Source: Herpetosiphon sp042688385
GTDB lineage: Bacteria > Chloroflexota > Chloroflexia > Chloroflexales > Herpetosiphonaceae
DNA: 64,000 bases
NCBI RefSeq assembly: GCF_042688385.1
Contig: NZ_JBHUPY010000026.1
Coordinates: forward strand, 1-64,000
Reading direction: 5' to 3'
This document shows positions 59,601 to 64,000 of the stretch, piece by piece. Within the stretch, counting starts at the first letter, position 1. Each line of letters starts with the position of its first letter. The position numbers and the translations under genes were made by a program. The notes beneath the pieces were generated by a model, which had not been told where the DNA came from, made no database searches, and worked only from the letters and a program-made list of their open reading frames with translations.

Positions 59601-59766
59601 GCCAACCGCGACTGGCACGCTAACACCAAGCAATACGCCGACCAATACGCTCACGCCAAGCAATACGCCGACTAACACGCCAACCCAAACGGAAACGCCA
59701 AGCGTAACCGTGACCGTTGACCAGCCGACGTATCGGATTTGGCTGCCATACACGCTCAAAAACTAA
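56617..59766 (+). CDS. giant secreted sugar-dehydrogenase-like protein with malectin domain
   Basis: The protein has 1049 residues. The signal peptide covers about 1-37 (AAAQ). Residues 75-440 are a glucose/sorbosone dehydrogenase-type beta-propeller (GMVFGPDGRLYVSQFNGRIF, NSIVWGPDGWMYISSSSN, GVIYVAEFGSDAITIL). Residues 455-520 carry Asp-rich calcium loops (DSDNDGYSDFDEDQNG, DFDGDMLSDLIDPDDDNDG). A lectin-like fold (530-760) and a malectin domain (765-935; RINSGDRDWTTNDG, VRLHFAELYWG) follow, then a Pro/Thr linker and the tag YRIWLPYTLKN. AAAGGA lies 7 nt before the ATG at 56617. PQQ use is typical of the propeller family but not provable here. Confidence 0.87.
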   Translation: MIKRQFHARVVVMIVLFSLLTGGWLLQPATHDAAAQTRSTIQYSYNAERQHVHSGSISFFRQTIFNSSSALTGASLFDSPTGMVFGPDGRLYVSQFNGRIFAITLNPTTHQATAVQVIETIYNYPNTNEDGSPATGVNGRQLIGVLFDPASTPANMILYVSHSDPRYGYNSDTTSQKINTRSGTISKLVSTNNFATSTDIIKGLPRSRENHSTNSIVWGPDGWMYISSSSNTNNGAPSAHFSNLAEYYLSAAILRANVRSAGFPSAGIDVKNVNSASAMTPFAGQFEIYATGYRNVYDFIWLNNKLYANVNGGNDGYGDTPSAAQCPGGVEINPRYLPDTLKIVTQGSYGGHPNPARGECVLNNGNAQGLPTPPNYNPPALTYDFRPSTNGITAYISNAFGGALQGNLIVATYGQNQDVSRVQLDATGKPSSIQTLAKFNQPLDVVTDAKGVIYVAEFGSDAITILEPEDLPNCPPPPPYSSAVDSDNDGYSDFDEDQNGTNLCSRASVPNDFDGDMLSDLIDPDDDNDGILDVNDQLYFDAANGTNTKLPVEFNWNPGDAPLGKVANTGFTGVQITNGVTRTAEAKIAVGAAGGFTNIITTEGTNAGSINTQANALQLGFDPHRNFRVETRITEMFLGRTPEGNQAAGLFFGPNQDNYVKLVATANLNGDGTSGDTGLQFAMEVAGNLQINPTNNNPSIVLPGASNIDLRLDGNPAAQTITAYYKTTGNTWISIGTINVPLWFFNTGTPTGILATNHGTPNTISFIFDFFRLSYRDIVARINSGDRDWTTNDGAVWSPDTNASRPYSTGGGTYVLIPGVSCPQIYNVTRDFDRLYCSERNTGGSPVQYTIPVSSTGTYAVRLHFAELYWGTNGRPGPNQRKFNVQIEGTTVLTNFDIFSETGATFRPITKTFTTNISDGAVNISLPSGQPGNVDQGKISAIEVWGPILNIANVTPTVTPSPTATNTPSPTVTNTPTNTPTVTASNTPTNTNTPSPTATGTLTPSNTPTNTLTPSNTPTNTPTQTETPSVTVTVDQPTYRIWLPYTLKN
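59478..59700 (+). repeat. Pro/Thr linker repeats
   Basis: In-frame tandem units of ACGCCAACCAAT-like DNA encode TPTNTPTxT sequence. The copies are close at DNA level and could expand or contract. Confidence 0.7.
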
Positions 59767-59770
59767 GCAC

Positions 59771-59812
59771 GATGGCGTGGAGTCGTCACGTGCTGATGGC
59801 TCCACGCTCGAT
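59771..59812 (+). terminator. hairpin after the first giant protein gene
   Basis: GCGTGGAG pairs perfectly with CTCCACGC over a roughly 18-nt loop. No U-tract follows, so termination is plausible but unproven. Confidence 0.45.
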
Positions 59813-60131
59813 TAAACCGATCGTTGCTGCGTCATGACGTGAATTCCTTAAAAATGTTTTTAAAAACATTAAAATAGTACCAAAAAGCATTAAAATTCAT
59901 GCAAATTTTGGTGAATCAAACCAAAATATGTACTGTAAAGATTGACAAAATTAGTACCATTGTATATAACAATACCGTACTTTTAGTTAATCTCAACTGA
60001 TATACTGATCGATAACGATGGCCCGTAGCAAACGCACTTTTTTTGATCGATCGTGATTGATTCGATTTTTTGCGCGTTAAGCGTTTAAAATCACAACTCG
60101 CTACGGGTCACAAGCTGTTCCAGGAGGGGTC
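59813..60131 (+). promoter_or_regulatory. AT-rich regulatory spacer before the last gene
   Basis: No gene is seen. The spacer has a perfect 18-bp palindrome AATGTTTTTAAAAACATT (59853-59870), repeated AGTACCA words (59876, 59955), and an imperfect dyad AGTACCATTGT/ACAATACCGTACT (59955-59983). Downstream, CCCGTAGC (60022-60029) can pair with GCTACGGG (60101-60108) in the leader. The AT content is far above the rest of the window. Confidence 0.5.
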
Positions 60132-63100
60132 ATGACCATGAAGCGGTCTATCGTTCGTTGGTTGCATGGGGTGCTCGCAGCATTCTTGTTTAGCAACCTT
60201 TGGCTTGTGGGCGCACCGCCAACTCAGGTGGCGGCGGCGGTTCCGGCGCACAATCGCCAACCACTCACGCCAGTTCAAGCTAAAGCCCTACTAGAGGCTC
60301 CACGGGTAACCGACACCTTGCCACTCAATGGCTCGACCTCGGTTAATCGTGATATTTTCATCGCAGCAAACGTCTATATTCCTAATGGTGGGCTTGACCC
60401 CCAAACCTTGACAGCAGCGTCTGTCAAATTGATTCGGGTGGTCGATAATTTTGAAATTGTCGCGCGGCTGACCACATCAGCAGCGGGCGATGTGATTATT
60501 CTCAATCCCAACGAGTATCTTGATCCATTTACCCAATATCGTTTTCGGGTCAATGTTGGGGTTGCACCCACTAGTTTGCTGCGCGATATTGCTGGCGAAC
60601 CATTTGAAGCCTATGAATCTGTCTTTACGACTGGCAGTGCTGGTGGCCCTTCGGCAACTGGCAATATTCGCTTTAACAAGGTTGCGACCGGCATTACCAT
60701 GCCAAACGATGAAGGCTATACCTCATTGGCAATTGGCCCTGATGGCAAGCTCTACGCAGCCACTGTCAAAGGCCAAATTGTGCGTTACACAATTAACGCC
60801 GATGGTACCTTGAATACCGCCAACAGTTTGGCCATTCAAACGGTGCGCACCTACACCGGCACCACCCAAGAGCGCATGATCATTGGTTTGGTGTTTGACC
60901 CTGCTGCAACCGCAGCCAACCCAATTTTGTGGATCACCCACAGCCCCTATGCGTTGAGCGGCGGCCCCGATTGGAGCGGCAAGCTGACGCGTTTGAGCGG
61001 CGCGAATCTGACAACGGCCCAAGATTATTTGATTGGCATGCCACGTTCATCACGTGACCACCTTTCGAATAGCTTGGTGTTTGGCCCCGACGGTGCATTG
61101 TATATGACCGTTGGTAGCAACAGCGCCATGGGTTTTGTGGATAATGGCTGGAACTTGCGGCCAGAGCACAAGCTGGGTGCAGCAGTTTTGCGAATCAATC
61201 AAAATGGCTTGGGCACGTTACCATTAAATGTGCAAACTGAAGATGGTGGCACCTACGACCCATTTGCCGCTAACGCTCCAGTGACGATTTATGCTTCTGG
61301 TGTACGTAACGCCTATGACCTGATTTGGCACTCGAATGGCCAATTGTATACAGCAACCAACGGCTCGGCTGCTGGCGGCAATACGCCAGCTTCGCCTGGT
61401 AATTTGTCGAATTATGGCCCGTGTCAAAATCGGCTTGATGTTGGCACAAACGGGGCATATGTTGGGCCTGATGTACCAAAATTATCATCAAGCTCAAGCA
61501 CCCGGATTCCCGACCAATCAGATTTCCTTTTCCGCGTTACGCAGGGCGGCTACTATGGCCACCCCAATCCCCAACGCTGTGAATGGGTGATGAACGGCGG
61601 CAATCCAAGCTCAGCAGTTGATCCCGCTGAAGTTGCGCCAGGTGGCAGCAATGTTGGCTACCCAGTTGGCACCCAACCAGACCGCAATTATCGCGGCTTC
61701 TCGTGGGATTTTGGCTTGCACAAATCGCCAAACGGCACGATTGAATACAAATCGAATACCTTCAATGGCGCACTCAAAAACAAATTGATTGTTACCCGGT
61801 ATAGCGGGAGCAAAGATTTGGTTGTGCTGACGCTTGGTGCAAACAAAGAAATCATTAGCGAGCAAGGTGGCTTGCCTGGGATGAAAGACTTCTCGGGGCC
61901 GCTTGACGTAATTGAAAATACTGCCAACGGCAACTTGTATGTTTCCGACTACTTGGCAGAAAAAATCTACCTGCTGACTCCTGATATTCAGCCAGAACCA
62001 CGGATCGACATCAAGCCAGCGCGGCGCGTGTTCAACTTGGCGCGGCCTAATGGTGGCTCGGTCGATTCATTAACCCAAACCTTTGTGATTAGCAATACTG
62101 GTCAAGCCAATTTGAGCGTGACCGGCGTGCAATTGATTGGCCCTGAAGCTAGCTCGTTTGTAATTACCAATGTGCCAAGCTTCCCCCGCACCTTGGCTCC
62201 AAGCGCAACGTTGAGCTTGAATGTGGTGATGCGTGCCAATGCATCAACCAGCTTAGGCACCAAGGGCGCAATTATCCAAATCCAAAGCAACGATCCAATC
62301 AATCCTAAGATTGACGGTGCTTTGCGGGGCTTGGTGTATGCCAATGGTACTGAACCATCGTTTCAATGGATTATTGATACCTATGAATTCCCGATGAACG
62401 TTGGCGATGATGACCCAACGACCACCACGATTCATAGCACCAATGGCACCTCGTTGCTGCTCGGCCAAGAAGTCTATGCAGATTTCTTTACCCGCGCCAC
62501 AACGTCGGCAATTACCTTGGAGCCATTGGCAGCCTTTGGCCCAAGCGGCCCAGCTGGAACTGCATCAACCTTGGGTTGGTATCCAGTCAAGAGTGCTGGA
62601 GCAAATCGCACACCGATCTTCTCGGTGCCAAACACTAGCGCGCAACGCCTGAACCCAGCTATTGCTGGCAACTTGACCTTTGAACCAGGCTACGAGTTCT
62701 TTGATTTCTATACCCAATGGCCAGGTGTGGCCAATCGGGTGGTGTACGGTCAAGATAGCTTGAACACGTTTGATGCGGCGAACCCTCACCATATGCGGGT
62801 TTATCCACTCAAAACCAGTAACGATTCGACCGTACCGAACACCTATGTAGTGGTGTTTGAAGAAGCAACCACGGGCTTAGAATATCAAGATTTAGTCTTT
62901 ATTGTGCGCAACGTGCGGCCAGTGCGCTTGCCAAGTTTGAGCACACCAATCCAAGTCAACTTCCAAAGTGCCTCGACCGCTGTGCCTACTGGCTATATGC
63001 GCGATTGGGGTCAAGCCTTTGGCAATCGCAATGAAAAAGATCAAGGCGATGGCTCGTTGTACTATGGCTGGGTCAATCCAGATACAATCACCCCAATTGC

Positions 63101-64000
63101 CCTTGATCCTAATGGTCGGTATCGCTTTGTTGCAAACGTCGATAAACGTTACGATTCGTTTATGCACATGCGGGCCAACGATATTGCGTTTGGCTTCGGT
63201 GGGGTCAAAGCACCTGGCTCGTGGGAAATGGCGCTGCCAAACGGCATTTACTCAGTCACCGTGGCAGTGGGCGATCCTCAAGTGCAACAAACGCCAGAAA
63301 GCGATCGCCATACGCTCAATGTCGAAGGGGTCAATGTATTTACCAACTTTACCTCGGTAGGGGCAAGTGGCACACCAACACGGCACGCAACCCAAACGGT
63401 CGTGGCAACAGTTAATGATAATCGCTTAACCATCGATGCCAATGGTGGGATTAACACGAAGATCAACTTTGTGATTATTACGCCATACGTGGAGCCACCA
63501 ACTGCTACGCCAACCGAAACGCCAACCAACACTCCAACGTCGACCAACACGCCGACGGTGACGAATACCCCAACCAACACGGCAACTTCGACGGCAACCA
63601 ACACGGTTACGCCATCGAATACGCCAACCAATACAACGACGGCTGTGCCAACAACACCAGGCACAACCCAACCAACCAATACCTTTACGCCAAGCCCAAC
63701 CGTTGATAGCCCAACGATTACGCTAACGCCTGGCACGCCAACCGTGACGGTTACACCAACGATTACGCTAACGCCTGGCACGCCAACCGTGACGGTTACA
63801 CCAACCGTGACTGTGCCACCGGCTACTAATCTGGTCTTTGTTCCGATGGTAATTTTGGGTGGGCCACGCAGCGGATCTGGTGGCGTAACCTTAGGCCTCA
63901 AAGGCATGTATCGGCCTGCGATTGAAGGCGCAGTGAGCACCCGTCAAACCAATGACGAAAACTTCACTTCGGCAATCGAAAGCGCTGTGCGCCAGATCAA
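60132..64000 (+). CDS. giant secreted sugar-dehydrogenase-like protein, 3' end beyond the window
   Basis: The frame is open from 60132 to the window edge (1289 complete codons, no stop). AGGAGG precedes the start; the second Met (60138) is an alternative with better spacing. The signal peptide runs to about residue 36 (VAAA). Residues 50-155 look like an SbsA-type Ig-like domain (TLPLNGSTSVNRDIFIAANV). Residues 175-620 are a dehydrogenase-type beta-propeller (YTSLAIGPDGKLYAATVKGQ, NSLVFGPDGALYMTVGSN). Residues 625-740 are an ASPM/Hydin-like Ig fold (TQTFVISNTGQANLSVTGV), then a malectin-like domain (960-1115) and a Pro/Thr linker. Unlike its neighbours it continues after FVPMVILGG into a further domain. 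Confidence 0.85.
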   Translation, partial: MTMKRSIVRWLHGVLAAFLFSNLWLVGAPPTQVAAAVPAHNRQPLTPVQAKALLEAPRVTDTLPLNGSTSVNRDIFIAANVYIPNGGLDPQTLTAASVKLIRVVDNFEIVARLTTSAAGDVIILNPNEYLDPFTQYRFRVNVGVAPTSLLRDIAGEPFEAYESVFTTGSAGGPSATGNIRFNKVATGITMPNDEGYTSLAIGPDGKLYAATVKGQIVRYTINADGTLNTANSLAIQTVRTYTGTTQERMIIGLVFDPAATAANPILWITHSPYALSGGPDWSGKLTRLSGANLTTAQDYLIGMPRSSRDHLSNSLVFGPDGALYMTVGSNSAMGFVDNGWNLRPEHKLGAAVLRINQNGLGTLPLNVQTEDGGTYDPFAANAPVTIYASGVRNAYDLIWHSNGQLYTATNGSAAGGNTPASPGNLSNYGPCQNRLDVGTNGAYVGPDVPKLSSSSSTRIPDQSDFLFRVTQGGYYGHPNPQRCEWVMNGGNPSSAVDPAEVAPGGSNVGYPVGTQPDRNYRGFSWDFGLHKSPNGTIEYKSNTFNGALKNKLIVTRYSGSKDLVVLTLGANKEIISEQGGLPGMKDFSGPLDVIENTANGNLYVSDYLAEKIYLLTPDIQPEPRIDIKPARRVFNLARPNGGSVDSLTQTFVISNTGQANLSVTGVQLIGPEASSFVITNVPSFPRTLAPSATLSLNVVMRANASTSLGTKGAIIQIQSNDPINPKIDGALRGLVYANGTEPSFQWIIDTYEFPMNVGDDDPTTTTIHSTNGTSLLLGQEVYADFFTRATTSAITLEPLAAFGPSGPAGTASTLGWYPVKSAGANRTPIFSVPNTSAQRLNPAIAGNLTFEPGYEFFDFYTQWPGVANRVVYGQDSLNTFDAANPHHMRVYPLKTSNDSTVPNTYVVVFEEATTGLEYQDLVFIVRNVRPVRLPSLSTPIQVNFQSASTAVPTGYMRDWGQAFGNRNEKDQGDGSLYYGWVNPDTITPIALDPNGRYRFVANVDKRYDSFMHMRANDIAFGFGGVKAPGSWEMALPNGIYSVTVAVGDPQVQQTPESDRHTLNVEGVNVFTNFTSVGASGTPTRHATQTVVATVNDNRLTIDANGGINTKINFVIITPYVEPPTATPTETPTNTPTSTNTPTVTNTPTNTATSTATNTVTPSNTPTNTTTAVPTTPGTTQPTNTFTPSPTVDSPTITLTPGTPTVTVTPTITLTPGTPTVTVTPTVTVPPATNLVFVPMVILGGPRSGSGGVTLGLKGMYRPAIEGAVSTRQTNDENFTSAIESAVRQI
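63496..63825 (+). repeat. Pro/Thr linker repeats including 45 bp x2
   Basis: Degenerate ACGCCAACCAACAC-type units are followed by two nearly identical 45-bp units (63711-63755, 63756-63800), encoding PTITLTPGTPTVTVT twice. Confidence 0.75.

Overview
This window looks like chromosomal DNA from a filamentous Chloroflexota bacterium, most likely Herpetosiphon or a close relative. The clues are very large exported proteins with Pro/Thr-rich linkers ending in an L-P-W/Y tag, a moderate GC content, many signalling proteins, and spacers filled with short dispersed repeats. The assignment rests on style and recollection; no database search was made. No phage, conjugative element, transposase or CRISPR array is visible.

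Layout. 1-11.6 kb: a RicT/PSP1 protein, an FHA-GAF adenylate cyclase, a ROK protein, a TrxR-like flavoprotein, a Tat-exported multicopper oxidase, a receiver plus tandem-USP protein, SerA and a YiaA/B protein. 11.8-21.8 kb: an SDR/TetR divergent pair around a perfect operator, a LysM and membrane-protein operon, a methyltransferase, a GT39-TPR glycosyltransferase and a cytoplasmic gamma-glutamyltransferase. 22-31.7 kb: a secreted lamin-tail protein, a receiver, a CHASE4/STAS sensor, an ArsR-type regulator, PPK2, homoserine dehydrogenase and an ABC-2 exporter. 31.7-44.5 kb: the two-component system next to that exporter, an SPL-like radical SAM protein, a GGDEF-EAL protein, small membrane proteins, PspC, tRNA-Cys, a dipeptide epimerase, a three-gene binding-protein operon and a HAD phosphatase. 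44.5-52.9 kb: an attenuator-like leader, a Ro60/TROVE gene preceded by a tRNA-like RNA and a second structured RNA, a STAND-TPR protein and SelD. 53-64 kb: an LVIVD/PKD surface protein, arginase and two giant sugar-dehydrogenase-like surface proteins, the last running off the window.

The strongest non-routine observations are four. (1) selD contains an in-frame UGA at the active site, followed after 11 nt by a bacterial SECIS-type hairpin, so the true gene starts 63 nt upstream of the first ATG after that UGA and SelD is itself a selenoprotein. (2) The spacer before the Ro60 gene encodes a 108-nt tRNA-like RNA whose anticodon arm is replaced by a long hairpin, then a three-way-junction RNA ending in a perfect terminator, which makes it a candidate Y-RNA locus. 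(3) A leader ORF, antiterminator and terminator arrangement precedes the gene at 45039. (4) Five copies of a roughly 130-bp palindromic element, two of them inside larger inverted repeats, and six spacers are built from the same small set of repeat words.

Likely functional links: the two-component system at 31.8-34.5 kb probably controls the adjacent ABC exporter; the TetR protein probably controls the divergent SDR gene; the three complete large surface proteins share one C-terminal tag and so probably one export or anchoring route.
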